From positions 558,001 to 622,000 of the forward strand of contig NEEC01000002.1 of NCBI GenBank assembly GCA_002189035.1: DNA of 64,000 nt, read 5' to 3'. This document shows positions 29,101-43,484 of this stretch, piece after piece; position 1 is the stretch's first letter, and every line of letters starts with the position of its first letter. The notes below the pieces were generated by a model that was not told the origin of the DNA, ran no database searches, and worked only from the letters and a program-made list of their open reading frames with translations. A program made the position numbers and the translations under genes. The DNA is from Utricularia gibba. Its lineage: Eukaryota > Streptophyta > Magnoliopsida > Lamiales > Lentibulariaceae.

Positions 29101-32100
29101 ACAGCGCTAGTAGAAGCAACATTATCTTCTGCACTAAATGGGATTCGCAGCCATGAATCCAGACAAAGGTATGGGATTAACACAAAATTTTGGCATCCAC
29201 TCGAGGGATCAACCATTTCTTTTTCTGAAATCAAAAGACATATCGATACTTCGCACCCCAAAAAATCTATGCAAAGAGCTTTATCTGTGAACTCTCGAGC
29301 ATCAATGCAGCAATCAAAAGGGATATCTTGAGTTCCAGAAACTCCATCATTGAGAGAGATGAATACGCTTAAATGATCGATATTGGCCTTCAGGAACTCT
29401 GAAAAAACAGTATTTGAAGGGACAATCAAATCACAGGCAGCAATCTCAATACAGTATTTTATGATGATGGAGTCTTCTGAACTTGGACTAATGCAATCAG
29501 CAGGCTGGTTTGGTTCTAAGGGGCACCAGTCTGGTAATGAAAAGTAGTCTATTAATAGAGCCAAAAAGCCTGGAGGCAGCATGCATAAAACATGCTGAAT
29601 GTCGAAAGTCAAAATAAGTAGTGACTTCTGAGTGTCAATTTTACTTCTCCGAATCTGTATGTTGAGAACTTGAGAATGATTTGGGGACATTGGACCCCAC
29701 AAAAACTCATTAACTATTTGACACCACCATGAGGTTGAAAGAACAAGTCCTTGAGTTGAACAAAATACATCCCACGCATCTCCAGATATGGTGGCTACCA
29801 ACTCCGCTGAAGGTAGTCCTAGACTCCACATGATGCAGGAAGCATCATGAAAATGGACAGTGACATTGACCAAGTCCAACTTGGCAAGAAAACAGTTACC
29901 CTTATCATAATTTTCCGTTGCATCCCTAGGATAAATAGGATGCAGAACTGCAGCAGTGTCATTCTCCGACCTCTCTGAAACCATAACTTTCTTGGAAAAT
30001 TTTTGGCCCTGTGGTAGCATTTCACTGAATTGAATTCCCATATCCTTCAATACGTTCTCAACATCATTAAGAATGCAGGGGTTGGCAATTTTTTTGGAAG
30101 GCGTGCAATCCAGTTGGATGCTTGCTGACAAAGTTGAATCATTATGATTTGACTGAATTTTTTTTCCAACTTCCAATCCACTGCCTGCTGAAATTTGATA
30201 TCCAGGATGTGATTTATCAGATACCCCATAGTTCAATACTTTGCCAACAAAGCATATCAACTTTCCAATAACATATGGATAGCAATGGACGTCAAGCTCC
30301 TTAACTGACAGTGAACATTTCTGAGAAAAATGATGTGCATTGCTCGCACCTTCAAAATGAAAGACAATGCAGCCATTAACAATCAGTGTTTCATCAACGA
30401 AGTATCTATTTTGATGATCGATAAAAATGCAGACTTTCTGCATGCTTTCAGAAGCAGGGGTCCCAGCTATTAGGGAATGGTTTTCCTGACACCCTGGAAT
30501 GGCATCAGCAACCATTTGGCATGCCTGCACAGAGGCCCAGCAATCCATAACATCTCTAGTATCACACCTGCAATCATTTTACATTGAAGAAATGTATCAA
30601 AAGTATGTTACACATAATCCATGGTAGAATGCTTTGCCTAGTCAAGAGTATGTACCAAAAAAAACACTCGGAAAATGTCCTAGGAACAAAAAAAAATCCT
30701 AAGAAGGCAGTCAAACTTATGATACAAAAATGTCATTTATGACAGCAGAGGGAGAAGTAGTATACCAAACCCCCAGTTCTTTAACTTCCAGGCTAACCAT
30801 GCATTCATCAGCTGCATTATCTTCAATATTAACAAGTAGCTTAATTTCATTGAAACGAATGCTAAATGATATCCAGGGGTGTAAAGAGGTGGTCAATTCA
30901 TTAGAACTGATATCAAGAGAAGCTGAAGAGCCTGAAGGAGGAATAAGATCATTGAACCATGAAATCAGGCCGAAAATCTCCCGATAAATGGAAGCAGAAA
31001 AATGAATGACAAGAGATGGCGCTTGCAAATAAATCTGAAAAAAGCGCAACTTATCAGTAGAAGTAATGCATAGGAGCAAAAACGCATTAGACATTTTGAA
31101 AAAAAAGAAGTAATTTTAATTCCTAACCACAAAAATAACACAAAAATGTTCCATCTAAATCACAGTATTGTGAATATGAACACCAAATTTTAGAACAAAA
31201 ATCTTAAATATGTGAATTAGTCTATGGAATATTATAACATCTGTACGAGTTTGCCGGAAACAGAAATAACTCATTGTGTAATGTAGTCAAAAGATACATA
31301 TTTAGAACTGGAAACTCAACATCAAATTGTCACAAGAGTTGAAACTCAACATTAAATTGGGTTAGTCACATGACATCAACTTCATGCACAGTTTCTCAAT
31401 TCTTGACAATCAAAAGCACCATTGCCCTCTCTAACTCTATTAAGGCGTTCACAAAAAAAACACCCCAGTAATTACCAAATGGAAGTTCACTTACCTCCAT
31501 TCCTTTGAGAGATGGTTCACCAAGTAATATACATGACAACAAGTTCACAGCACAGCTAAATTTATGTACAAGATGGATAGTTGCAGAACTCCTCATCAGC
31601 ATCATCTGGAACACATAAATTTTGAGGATGCACATCTCCAAAGAACAAAAAGAAAATGAGAAAACTGTCAACCTGTGCATCATTAATTTGAATTTCAACA
31701 GGTTCATACAGATCCTGAAGCTCGAAACCACTCAGAACATTGGCAATACCACTAGACTCAGAATCAGCACATCTGGTGAGAATATGAGAACCCTTTCTAA
31801 GATAGGGAGAAGAAGAGTCAACTTCGAAATTGGCCTTCACCATGATAGCCCTCACTTCAACTTTCTGCATTTTCTAAACTATGTTAAGGATAGCTTAAGT
31901 AAATTGATCGTGTAAACTTCTATTTTCATATTGGAAAAAGAAGTTTGATGAAAGATTGTACAACATCCCTAGTTGGTTAGCAAAGGCATTCAGTTCAATA
32001 TAGATCATAACAATCATACTGGTGCAAAGAAAGCGAGCACTGTGTCTAGATTACCACACTAGCTGCACCACCATCAGTCATTCCAGTTGGTATGTTGATA

Positions 32101-35100
32101 ACCAGGTTGAAGATATCAATACCCCACATGATCTTTTCATGGATTGATAAAAAATATCTGCAAAATGAAACCAGAATCAGAAACAATACAATGAATATCT
32201 ATGGAATGCTCACGGCATACCACATAACTGCAAAATATTACAAAACCAAGGAACACCAATTACAGTAGTATAGGCCTCAACAAATAAAAAGTCATACTCA
32301 ATTTTTGATAGAAGCCTTGAACTGTCGCTGTTGATAGCATTTAGAGACAGCAAAATCTGCAAGAGATCATCAAGTGAAAGGTGACCATATGGCTCAAGTA
32401 AAAAAGGACGTCTGAATAAGCAGAAAAAGCATCAGGATCCCACAGAGAGAACCTCATCAAGAAAGTGAACTAAAATTTGGCACATTTCTCAAAAAGAGGC
32501 ATGTCCATTAGAAGCACCAGGGCATAAAATAGCTCAAAATGTTCAGAGTGTGCTCATCAAATCATGAGGAAACTAAATGCTGCATAAAAAAAATTTGATA
32601 TTTGCTGAGGGAATCCTTAGGGGGGTGCACATGCTATTGCTATCCTTGTTCAAAATGACCAATTATTACATTATTGAGATAAAGATTTTCTCCACATATC
32701 AATATTCTCAAAGACCATGTGGAAAGGACCTCAGTCACAACAGGCAAAGGAAAGCATCTATATAAATATACCCTTTGTTGCTGAAAGTTCACATGCCACA
32801 GAACATGTACGAAATCCAAAATGTTCTTCAGCATTTCCAAATCACAGAAAATCTCAGGCGAACATACTGTGATCTGAGTATAGGAACAGCTGATTATTAA
32901 CAACCAAAAACTGCACAAGTGAAAAAAGGGAGATGTAACGGATACAAAGTGTGTGAATGCTTCAGAGCAGCAAAAATACTTTTATGGAAGTGTTGCTGCC
33001 AAGGGTGGGAGGAGAAACATCAACTTTGATACTTAGAGATGGCTGCAGCTCTTCCTCAACATTAGATATAGCGAATACCTGAAATCAAACTATGCCCACT
33101 GTAATATGCAAATGATGCAATAACCCAAGATAAACAATTTATCAATTTATCTAACTTCATCAAATCACAGAACAAGTACCTTAAAAAAAGTCATGTAGAA
33201 TAAGCATTACGCACCTTTTTTAGGATAAAAACAACCTGACCATTCAGCGGATTAATTATCCGAGACATGTTGACAGATGCAGTAAAAATTGCTGTTTTCT
33301 CCCAGCCTTTGCTCTCAATCAAAACCCCCTCAAAATTAATTTCAGAAATCGCCAGTCCAAGGTCACTATGTGATACACAAAATAACCAACTAAATAATTG
33401 TATAAAAATCACAAAAGAATGATAACAGAAATTACTTCAATAACATAAAATAACCAACAAAAATATGATAACCTCTGATATGATATCCCACTACTCAAAA
33501 AAAAATGTAAAAAATCTGTCGCTGTTAAAAATAGCAAACAAAACAAATTATCACATACACGAAGACCATCTGCATTTATGAACAAAAAGCAATATGAGAA
33601 GATAAACCACGTTGCAACATTTTTTCAATTTAAAAGCACCAGGAAGAAATACATACTTCCTTCGAAATACTGTTCGAACTTCAAAAATATTTAACTTTAT
33701 TGAAGTCAGGTACACTTCATTCACCACAGAATCACCAATTCCATCATGGGCAGGATGAAATTTTGTTGCTTCATATATATCCTGAAAAGTTTGCGAATAG
33801 ATAAAAGTTGGAATGACTTTTAATCTCTAGCTCACCAGAACTAGTTGATTAAATGATCACGTACATACATTTATCACATCATCTGAAATCACACCAGAAA
33901 ACTGAGACACTTCATCTGTCCCACCAGCTCCCAAGACCCCATTCGAAAGCCAGTTTAACCAGCCACGGAGCTTGCCAGTTGCACGATCATCTTCAACTGT
34001 TGTTTTATTTTTATTTTCGTCAGTCACATGCCTCAAGGATTGGTTATGCATGAGATCCTACAAAGAGAGGAAAAAAATTGAAAGAAACATACTACAAGCA
34101 TATATGGTGTTTTTCAAAAGGCTAAGTTGCACATAAATAAAATGGCTGATGAGGAATGATAATACTTCTAGTTCACGTTCTGCTATAGATCTGAAATACA
34201 GAATCTCTTCAATATCGGTGTGTTTCTCCAAATCCTCCAATTGTTGCTGCAGATAATCTTCTATCGCCTATAGAAATTGAATAGGGGAACAAAAATAAAG
34301 GAAATAAATGATGACTTCTTCAACAAAAAAAAAGGAATAAAAAAATCGGTGAAACTGAATTCAATTGTCAAGGGTGCATGATGGGATTCTTTTACAAAGA
34401 TTAAAAAGTAGGGAAAAATAAAAATTCAAAAAACGTGTCATGTTTGAAGGAATCTATCAAGAAATAAAGAATATAGAATCCAATCATGTGATTCTAGATC
34501 TATCTATTGAAATCAGCAGTACTACCTCATCATATCTTAGACATTTCAACTTGTCCTTATATAAGTTCACATACTTCCTGCGCGAGCTCCTGTATCATGG
34601 GAAAGAGATACAGAAAATAAAATACATAGTGGAGTGTACACACCAGGTTCAAATATTTATAATGCCTTGAAGAATGAAATATTTTCATGCATTAGAAACC
34701 ACAAAATTCTAAAAGACAATAAAAGCAACAATTCTAAAGTGAAAAAAAAATAAACAATGATGTTGGCTGACAGATTAAATTTATTCATATTCTTTAACTC
34801 ATCTGTATTTTGAACCCTCACTCAGGTCACTGACCTTAAATTCTTACCCCATATGGTAATCTAATTAGAAACTGAAGAAATGAGCGGCTTCTAAGAAAGC
34901 ATGAATTTGATTCAAAGAAATATGCTAATCCATGTCTAACAAATGAAATTATCAGGTCAATGAGAAATGTTGCAATCAATAATACTAACAAGATTTTATT
35001 TCTTATATCAATATCACATATACCCAAAACATCATCCAAACGGAACAGCATCACAATCAAATGGTAAACACAGATTTCTAACTTACAGCCTCTGTCCGAA

Positions 35101-38100
35101 GTACTTCCAAGAAGTTTTTTTCAACCTCTTTCGAACATCAGAAAGAACAGACTTTTGAGCATAGTGCCACCAAGCTTTCTGCCACCCATTTAGCTTTTTC
35201 TCCAAAGGGCTCCACCAAGGGCGGTAACAGCCATATCTAAATCATACCAAGGCCATCAAAAACAATTATGAGATGTATTTAGTTAGCATTTTACACCAAA
35301 TTATCTGATACAAACAGCGCATATGCTACTGTAGAACTGCAGCAAACACATGTAAAGTTCAATGGCATAATCAAGTTGAAGTCAAGCATTACTCCTGAAT
35401 CAACTAAAGTAAAATGAAATCGCTAGCTATTACATTTCAGACATTAATTTAATGAGATCAAGCACTTACTTCTCCCTCAGTCCACACACGGATAAATAAT
35501 CACATATGGAAAAGATGTGCAGCAACTGAACTTCATCAATTGTAGTCACCTAAAGATTATAGACACAAGGGATATGAAACATCGGATCATCTCAAGAAAT
35601 CCAAAGATGAAGCTTTGGATAAGCTTCTACAAAATACCAGGCAGGGAATCTCAGCATTTATAGTATACTGTGGAGCGTCATTTAAAAGCCTTCCTGTTCT
35701 GTCAACCTACATAAAAGTAGGGAAAAAAACCCAAAATGAAATACAACAGCCTATTTCAGTAAGAGATTGAGGCATGAAACTCCGAGGAAGTAATTGTTTC
35801 TCCAAAAAACGAGGTAGAACTTAACCAAGCAATGTAGCATGAAGGATGAAATTGATGACAAGAATTCATTCAAGTGAAACACTGAAACTTAAAAGAAAAT
35901 CTCAAACTGGTTATATCATCAGACAGGATTTTTTCCAAAAGTTCCATACCAAGTACAGATAGATATCCAATGACTCAGGATGAATAAGAGTTATTCATTC
36001 ACCGTCACAAAAAGTTCAGACATTCAACAATACTTTTCACCAATACTCGGTAAATGTTAGCACTACGCTGCAAATTCTTAATAAAATACAAATTGCCTGT
36101 GTTCCAGGTTAAAAGTTATGTAGCCACAAGATACTCAGGTATTGAGCAGCAATTATATTTGAGTCAAGCGAATGTGGATGTTTTTTAGGCATCTAAAAAA
36201 AGGAGTGCAGTTTCCAAGCAATGGGATTCAAAGCACCGATGTCAAGATAATAAGTGTACATTCATTTAAAAAAAAATAGAAGGAAGACATACTTACGGAA
36301 ACCATTGCATAGACATCCAATGGCATCAGAATAGGGGAGTAATACTCAGTTTTAGGATCTCTCGCTATTTCCCCGGAATTCATGCCACTCGACACACATG
36401 AATTTTCAGTTCTTGCCAAAGTACTACTATAAAGTTCCAAACCTTGAATTTTTATTGATTTATTCACTTGACCTCCTCTAATCTTTGGTAGAGAAGACGA
36501 TCTGAATGACATGAAAAGAGATCCACAATGAGCTGTTAGAAGGATAAAGCCAGAACCTTTAAGTTCATAAAAACCATAATATACCAGCTATTTTGTGTCT
36601 TACTAGGAGAGAATACTAGAGGTTATAAATGTCCTATCAATAGATAAAGTTGCATCCATGTCAATAATTTTGTGTTTTACTAGGAGAGAATACCCAAATA
36701 GAAAAATATAAAAAAAAAAAATCAGTCCAGTTCTCAAGCAAAGCTTCTAAGTGAAAACAAAAATGAAAAACTGAAAATTCAACAGAGCGTAAAAATAGGA
36801 CAGCTGAAGAATACCCAACAGAAGTTTGTCTCATCACTGTTAAACTTGAGAACTTCAATCCAAACACAAATTCTTCCTGGAGAAAAAATAAAATTCTTGA
36901 GGTCATTTCCAAAAATAAAATATAGAATAAAAACAATAGAACGTAAAAGAATTCGGTTTTCATATGTTCAACAAAAAGGACTAAGTCCATCCATAGAACA
37001 AAATGGAGGGAAACTAACCTTGTCATACAGCGTGTCATGAAAGAGGACATGAAAATTTTGGATGGAAACCTGAATGCCATCGAGAATCTTGGATGGAGTG
37101 CAGGAGAGAAACATCAAATAAGTCAGACATAACAAAATTAATACAATCTCCATTACCTATAAGGGTGTCATAAAAATAAAAAGAAGATAATTGCATTTTA
37201 TGCCATACAAAGGATGCAAACATGTTCTACTAGTATATGGTCCAAGACACCAATTGTACTTCAGTTGACTCACACCATGCTGATGGTGAGGGGGGACTAA
37301 GAATTCATAAAATTAATATTTCATAAAATCCAACACCAGCTTCACACTGCCAGGAAAACATGCACAAAACCTGAAGGTTAAGAATGCTTATTTTCTAAAG
37401 GGTGTCACTATTATCCCTTTCTGAAAATGGATAGGCATTAAAGGAAAACAATTTTAATGTCCAGAATCCATCCACAAGGGACGCCAAAGTTACCTTAGCA
37501 GTAATGTATGAGATAAAAGATTTCCCAGTCTGATAATCTGCAGAATACATCGTTTATAACCTCAGATTTACAATCCTCACTATTCCAATAAAAAAAAATG
37601 CATGTCTAGACATAATGAATGAGGCCAAGATAACAGTGACAGTTACAGCAATCAAAAGTAGAATACGAGAAGACAGATGATGGTGATGAATACAAGGAAT
37701 CTTCATGTGGAACTACAATGTTCGCCCAGCTGTGAATCACAACTCAATTTTCTATCCCTAACTTAATGGAGCAAAATATAAAATTCTAACCCGATACTCT
37801 TTTTGATAACTTCGCAAGTTCAGCTGCAGCAAGTTTAGCTTTTTTGCTTGCATACTCTCTTCCTTCAACGGCATCAGTGCTCCACTGACAGTGATGAAAA
37901 AACAAATCTGGTGACTATACATAACAACAGACGATGGTACTTATTTGAAGATAGAACTGATTAACAATCAAAATGACCGATTACCACCACGAAAAACTAC
38001 CTCTTTGTCATCTCTTTTGGAGATACAAACGTACAAATCCTCCAAATTTATTATAATAGGGTCCCAGCCAAGCTTCTTCCATGGAATTTTGATGCTTAAC

Positions 38101-38753
38101 TTGCCAACCCGACCTAAAAAAATCGCAACTGATTAAAAGGAACAAGGTAGAAGATGCTTTCAAGGAACGAGCATAAGAAATAGAGTTTTAGAAGCTGTCT
38201 CCTATATGCAGCAACTTATTTTAAGAACTGCACAACCGCTGAAGACAAGTACAACTGGGCACTCTAATAGTGAAGGACCTCCAAATCCATGAACATTCTT
38301 TTGCATTTCAACCCATACAACAGCCAACTCACATGTGACTCCCAAAGTTGGGATGCAATATAACGGGAAAAAAAAAACCATCATACAGCAATACTAAAGA
38401 ATGAGATATCACTTTTGTTTTCCAAAAGGTTAAGTTTCCTTCTGAATAGGGAAAACATCAAAAGAAACCTCGGGTTGAATTGCATACCTTGTTTAAAAGA
38501 AAATGGCAAACGGAGATAATCGAATGCATCCAGAATCAGCTCCACATTTTCCAATAATACTTCCTCTTTAACCACAGATGTTAACAATGAATAAAGGTGA
38601 AGCATGGGTTAGCGTCAATCTACACCAAAAAATGAAAACCACGAGAAAAGAAGTACCATTCCAGAGGGTAATTTTCAACTGGTCTTTCTGAATGTCTTTA
38701 AGAAAACGGCCCAGGTACCCCAAAATCAACTGCCTCACCAGTCCTTCAAACAT
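20109..38753 (-). CDS. SHBY: VPS13-like intermembrane lipid-transfer protein, SHRUBBY (At5g24740) type
   Basis: About 47 exons span 18.6 kb and encode roughly 3,400 residues, close to what I recall for Arabidopsis SHBY. The first exon starts at 38753 with MFEGLVRQLILGYLGRFLKD, the Chorein_N start typical of VPS13; the next continues EEVLLENVELILDAFDYL. The middle is a long repeat of beta-strand segments, as expected of the hydrophobic lipid groove. One large exon block (about 28430-30569) holds some 680 codons. Near the end, GSAGVIGNPVGFARSLGLGI fits the ATG2/VPS13 C-terminal region, and a PH-like tail ends HRCKQ at 20109. Family members bridge membranes and move bulk lipid; Arabidopsis SHBY acts in root growth. 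Most junctions were checked by phase. One point near 28371-28429 needs either a 59-base intron or a missing base. The model was assembled by eye, so small exon errors are possible. Confidence 0.9.
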
Positions 38754-39498
38754 ACTTTTTCAATTTGATCCGAAACAAGTACCCTTTTTTTTAATAATTT
38801 CCAGAGGCAAGCCGCCATTCGCACTTCATAGTACTACACAACATCAGGACAACGTTGAGCATCATTAATTTGCAACAACAGCATTTCCTATATTAGACTC
38901 TACAAACTCCTCTTTCAACCACCGGCAGAAAATGCTCATGTAGCATTTCTCCAAAAAAAAGAAATGATCATCGACTCAACTAGCTTGCTACGATAGCAAC
39001 AAACAAAAGAAGAAAGAAGTGAAGATAAAAAGGAATTGATGAATCCAGATTGAACAGCCAGAACCAGAAGTTTCCTTCTGCAATTCACGCATCGGTTCAA
39101 GTAACAAATATTCACCAGAAAAACACATACGCAACGGTCTTATTTCTTCAGGCGACGGTGTGCTCTGTCTGTAGGCAAACGGTCAGAAAAAGGAGAACGT
39201 GTGCAGAATTTGTTCGAGATTTCTTGGTCCGTAAGAAATACGGGCCAATAGGCCCGTCAAGCCGGAGCCCAAGGACTTGAATGGGCTTGTTCCGAAAATT
39301 CCCAAAAATATGTCCACAGCATGACGGTGATTAATATAACGTTACCCGTCTCGCACGAGCAAGATGGGGTTAGAGCAAATCTGCGACGCGGCAGAACAGT
39401 GTCCCCCAGATCTGCCACTCTCCGGGACCAATTCTGATTTTCCAGTAAGGGATTCAAGGGTCTGAGACTATTCATGAGTCTCCCCGATCGGTTGTGAA
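38754..39498. promoter_or_regulatory. Shared divergent promoter of VPS13/SHBY and the LysM gene
   Basis: The 745 bases between two divergent start codons hold an inverted repeat CGGGCCAATAGGCCCG at 39241-39256, AGCCCA at 39267-39272 and TGGGCT at 39282-39287. The motifs are site II-like and lie about 210-260 bases before the LysM start. No gene is seen. Confidence 0.6.
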
Positions 39499-41263
39499 AT
39501 GCAGAGAGTGAGAAGGGCAGCTGACGACGAATATGGAGATACGGGCTTTCTGACAATTGAGACGGCGGGATCCTCCTCTCAGTCGGGATCGGCGCCTGTG
39601 TCGTCTCCTTTTTCCGCCGCAGCTGGGGTTAGCGGTAGTGGCGGTGTAAACTGCATTTTGCATGAGGTTTCTAGGCTGGACACTCTTGCTGGAGTCGCGA
39701 TCAGATACGGTGTTGAGGTGAGGATCGAATCGAATCGAGTCGCGTGAATTTATCCCTCTTTAGTATTTCCCCCATTTATTTGGCTTTGAGTATCTTTCTC
39801 CCAATTCAGGACGTTTAACTGCTATGCTTTGAAGTACTTTTATGCTTTCTTCATATTTAAGCATTGAACTGCGCAACCTTCCTTTAAATCTTACGTCTGA
39901 TATCTTGGCTGAAAAAGATTATATGTTTTTAGTCTGTTTCTTTCTTTCTCCTCCTGATTCTTGAGCAAAATACGTGGTTTTGGCCGGTGAGTAGGTGACA
40001 GATATTAAGAGATTGAATGGATTATCCTGTGATCTCCAAATGTACGCGTTAAAAACTCTACAGATTCCTTCGCCAGGGAAGCATCCTCCTTCACCCAGCT
40101 TCAGAAACAGCCACAGTACTCCATGGTACACCGGTTCTCTCTTGTTTTTTTATTGCTCAGTGTGTTGAAGTAGTACTTGGAGACATTTAAGTTTTTGATG
40201 AGACATTTAAGTTGATGGATTTTGAGCGTTAGTGCTGCTGATCAGCAATTATGCTTTTGTTTTTTGGAACCATGAATCCAAATGTGATGATGTCATGGTC
40301 TAAGGTGCTTTAGTTTAGTAGGAGTACACTCTTGAAATATTTTCATGCTGTGTGAGCTGTTCTGTTTGTTTGGAAATGGGCATTGGCACTCTGAGTCTTT
40401 TTTTTATACTCATGATTCAAGAAGGTTGTAAAGAGACTTGTCCTGAGAAAATCACTTGCAGGCAAAGCAGTGGTGAGAAAAGCCCTACCAGGCATCAAGA
40501 TGTTGATTTATTTGACTCATTCCAATCACTTAAATTATCATCATCCCTGGAAAGGAAAGTTTCTCCGGCAATGAGCAGCTTGCAAGGTTACTATGGCACA
40601 GGGCAATCTGATAGAAAAAGTATCCCTGAAGAGTTGGAAATGGCTACATACCACAATGGGAGAGCTCGTCAGTTTCAAGATGAGCCAACTGCATCTTCTT
40701 CATATCTTTCTTATCTGCCTCTGAGCCATTACAGAAAATCAAGGAGTGTTGCCAGCAGCCTCATGTCAGCTAACGGTAGTCTGCATGATTCTCTTTTATC
40801 ACCAGGTGATGAAACTAATTCAGGCACCGATAAATGGATTGACAAGCTACTGAGAAGGAATCTAAAGTCAGAGAGTGATTTTGCATCTTACCCTCCAGAA
40901 AAACTTCTGAAGGAGGAAATGAGTGGTGGCAGCACTATTTCAACAATTACCGGAAAAGGCTTGGCTCTGAGACCAAAATCTTCTAGCCGAATTGTTTCAA
41001 CCTTGGACAGCGAACCACTGGTATCTTCACCTGTTCCCCTTACCACCATGGGTGACTCACATGTTGCTGATACATCAAACTCTGTTCGGAAATCATCAAG
41101 CACTTCAAGTTTAGAGACAGACAGTGGAGCATTTTCATCTTTATGGCCGACATCAAAGTGGATTCCAAAACCAGATTTTCAAGCTCTTTCTTCTGCAGCC
41201 CTTCCCATCTTTGACAGCCTGCCTAGAGCCATTGGAATGAAGAGCAAAACTGCTCTCGACTAA
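39499..41263 (+). CDS. LysM-domain protein of the At5g23130/At5g08200 type
   Basis: Three exons: 39499-39717, 39995-40125 and 40462-41263. They join in frame to 383 residues. There is no signal peptide. A single LysM domain spans about residues 51-98 (NCILHEVSRLDTLAGVAIRY, then VTDIKRLNGLS and LKTLQIP). The remaining two thirds are Ser-rich, low in hydrophobic residues and probably unstructured, with SSS clusters. Lack of a signal peptide or transmembrane helix sets it apart from the LysM chitin receptors and suggests an intracellular protein of unknown function. I chose ATG 39499 because it is the first Met in the frame that leads into the LysM domain. Confidence 0.88.
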
Positions 41264-41849
41264 TTACACCCTTTCGCTCAGCACCTCATTTTACTATCTA
41301 TAAACATCATGTACAACCGTCTGAAGACTTCTCCTCCTTCAGCTGGATGGAGAAATGTGCATTCTCCTTGACCTGTATGGCTGTTGTCATAGTTTGGTGA
41401 AACGTTACCGCTCTATACAGAAGTTGAAGGTTCTTAGAAAATGTATACTATTACAGACTGGTTAGAGCATGGCCCTGTACACATTCTTCTTCTGCTACTC
41501 TCACTGCCCATACTTCATTGAGAACAGTGTCAAATAGATACTGCATTATTCTTGGTATATTGCATGAAATTCCCTTGATTATTGAGCTCATTGTCATGGG
41601 AAGGTGTTTCTGATTTTTTAAACATATTTTTATTTTTAATAGTTTGTAATTTAAATTTTATTCAAATTGTTTTCGTGAAATATTGTATTAATTTTTACAA
41701 AAAAAATTGGGAAAAAAATAACGGGCCGAAAGCCGTTGACGAATATGCATCTGGTTGATTCTACTGGTATTTTCTAGAATGTTATAATCGGGGGTTCATC
41801 ACGGGAGCATACTTGAAGCGACCTGGGATTTCTGTACGGTTACGTAGCC
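41264..41849. other. Spacer between LysM and GRAM genes
   Basis: This tandem gap should hold the LysM 3' untranslated region and the GRAM-gene promoter. The part near 41600-41720 is AT-rich. An ACGGGCCG site II-like motif lies near 41721. No gene is seen. Confidence 0.55.
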
Positions 41850-43243
41850 ATGGCTATGAATCCTCAGCTCTTCCCTAATGGGATGCCTGTGCCCTTTGTC
41901 AATGAGATGTTTGTTTTGGCCAGGGATGGCGTTGAATTCGAGATCGACAAGATTCCTGGGTTGGTTTCTTTTCTCCGTTCACGATTTCGCAATCTTTTGT
42001 TTTTTTTTTTTTGGTAATTTCTACGATATTCACTTTGATTGGATCGAAAAGAACTGAATTGTCTAGGTATCTGTTTCTAGTCCGTTATTGTGGGTTTTCA
42101 TCTATCCTGATCAAAAAGTTTTTTTCTTTACAATGCGCAGCTCTGAGGGTGGAAACGTCAGAGCAAGAGGATCCATATTCTTGTCCAACATTCGCATCGT
42201 CTTTGTAGCGAAAAAACCCGTTGGAAATCTTTATGCCTTTGATATGCCCTTGGTATGATTTAGTTCTGTGTATATCTTGTGATTGTTCATTGGCTATGTC
42301 ATGGTAGGTGTTAAAAGGAGCACAAGTGGATCCTACGTAGTAACTAAATTGGTTCGTGTATTCTTTAGACCTGATGCATATCGTTAGTTTAGCGTATTTA
42401 TTTGTAAGTAGTATAAGTGGTCATATATTTTTTGATTGTAAACAAGACGTTTGGTTCCTGTTGTTCTATCTAAAGGAAAAGCTTCTTAACAGCATCGTCT
42501 TCCTTTTCACTTGGGGTGAGTATGGTAGGGTGGATAACCATAGTTTTCTTAGGACAGGACATATTATTTAGTTGTTTGATTTACACGGATAAATGCTTGT
42601 ACACTAGGTACTTAGCCCAAGATTTTCCTTTTATTCAATGTCACCACTACGTGTAATGCAGCTTTATGTTCATGGTGAAAAGTTCAACCAGCCAATCTTC
42701 CACTGCAACAACATAGCAGGCCGTGTGGATCCTGTATGTACACAGACCAGAGGCTTTTTCTGTTGCTTTCTAACCCTTGCCTGACAGTGTGTATTCATAT
42801 AGCTTGCTTTTACTGTTTTCCCTATTTTTGCATTACAGGTCGTGCCAGACAATGATCATAGTGCCCTGTATTCAACTCAATCTTTCAAGATATTGTTCAA
42901 GGAAGGGGGGTGTGGAACTTTTGTCCCACTTTTCTTCAACTTGATTTCTTCTGTTAGGCGGTATAATCAGCATGTAAGCGCTGCAAGAGAAGCGCGTTCA
43001 GATCCTCTCCAAGCGTCACAAACACCTGTTGATGAGATGATGAGACACGCGTACGTGTCCACGGTGACACTTTCATCTTTATCATGCTCTTCTTCTGTCC
43101 CGCTTCTGATTCCCTCACTTGCTTGCAGATATGTTGACCCGAATGACCCCACGAGGATTTTCTTACAGCAGCCAAATGCAGAGTCCCAGTTGAGGCGCCG
43201 CGCATACCACTCGAACAGAACCGAAAACCATAGTGACTGGTGA
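41850..43243 (+). CDS. GRAM/WBP2-like conserved protein (At5g11680 type)
   Basis: Five exons: 41850-41959, 42141-42252, 42662-42733, 42839-43050 and 43129-43243. They join in frame to 206 residues. The protein begins MAMNPQLFPNGMPVPFVNE and has a GRAM-like PH fold: GVEFEIDKIPG, GSIFLSNIRIVFVAKKP, LYAFDMPLLYVHGEKFNQP, SFKILFKEGGCGTFVPLFF. The tail has QTPVDEMMRHAYVDPNDP and QLRRRAYHS, strongly conserved in the plant family. Animal WBP2 is related, but its PPxY motifs are not seen here. The plant function is unknown to me. The last intron (43051-43128) is 78 bases with no in-frame stop, so its retention would insert 26 residues. The stop lies only 241 bases from the converging HAK stop. Confidence 0.9.
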
Positions 43244-43484
43244 CTACTGCTGCAGCTCATGGTGCTGTGGAAGATGAATATACAACTTATACTGTAAAGG
43301 GTATTCTATATTCTTTTCTTGCATCAGTTCAGGTGTTCGAACCACTTTATTCAACAGTAAAAAAAAAGAACTTTGTGTGTTGTAATATTAAACTATCATG
43401 AAATTAATAGAAGCATTTGATTTTTAATTTTTTTTTGTTTTTAAAAATCCAGAAAATGGAATAAATATCCGTTGAGTTGTGTAT

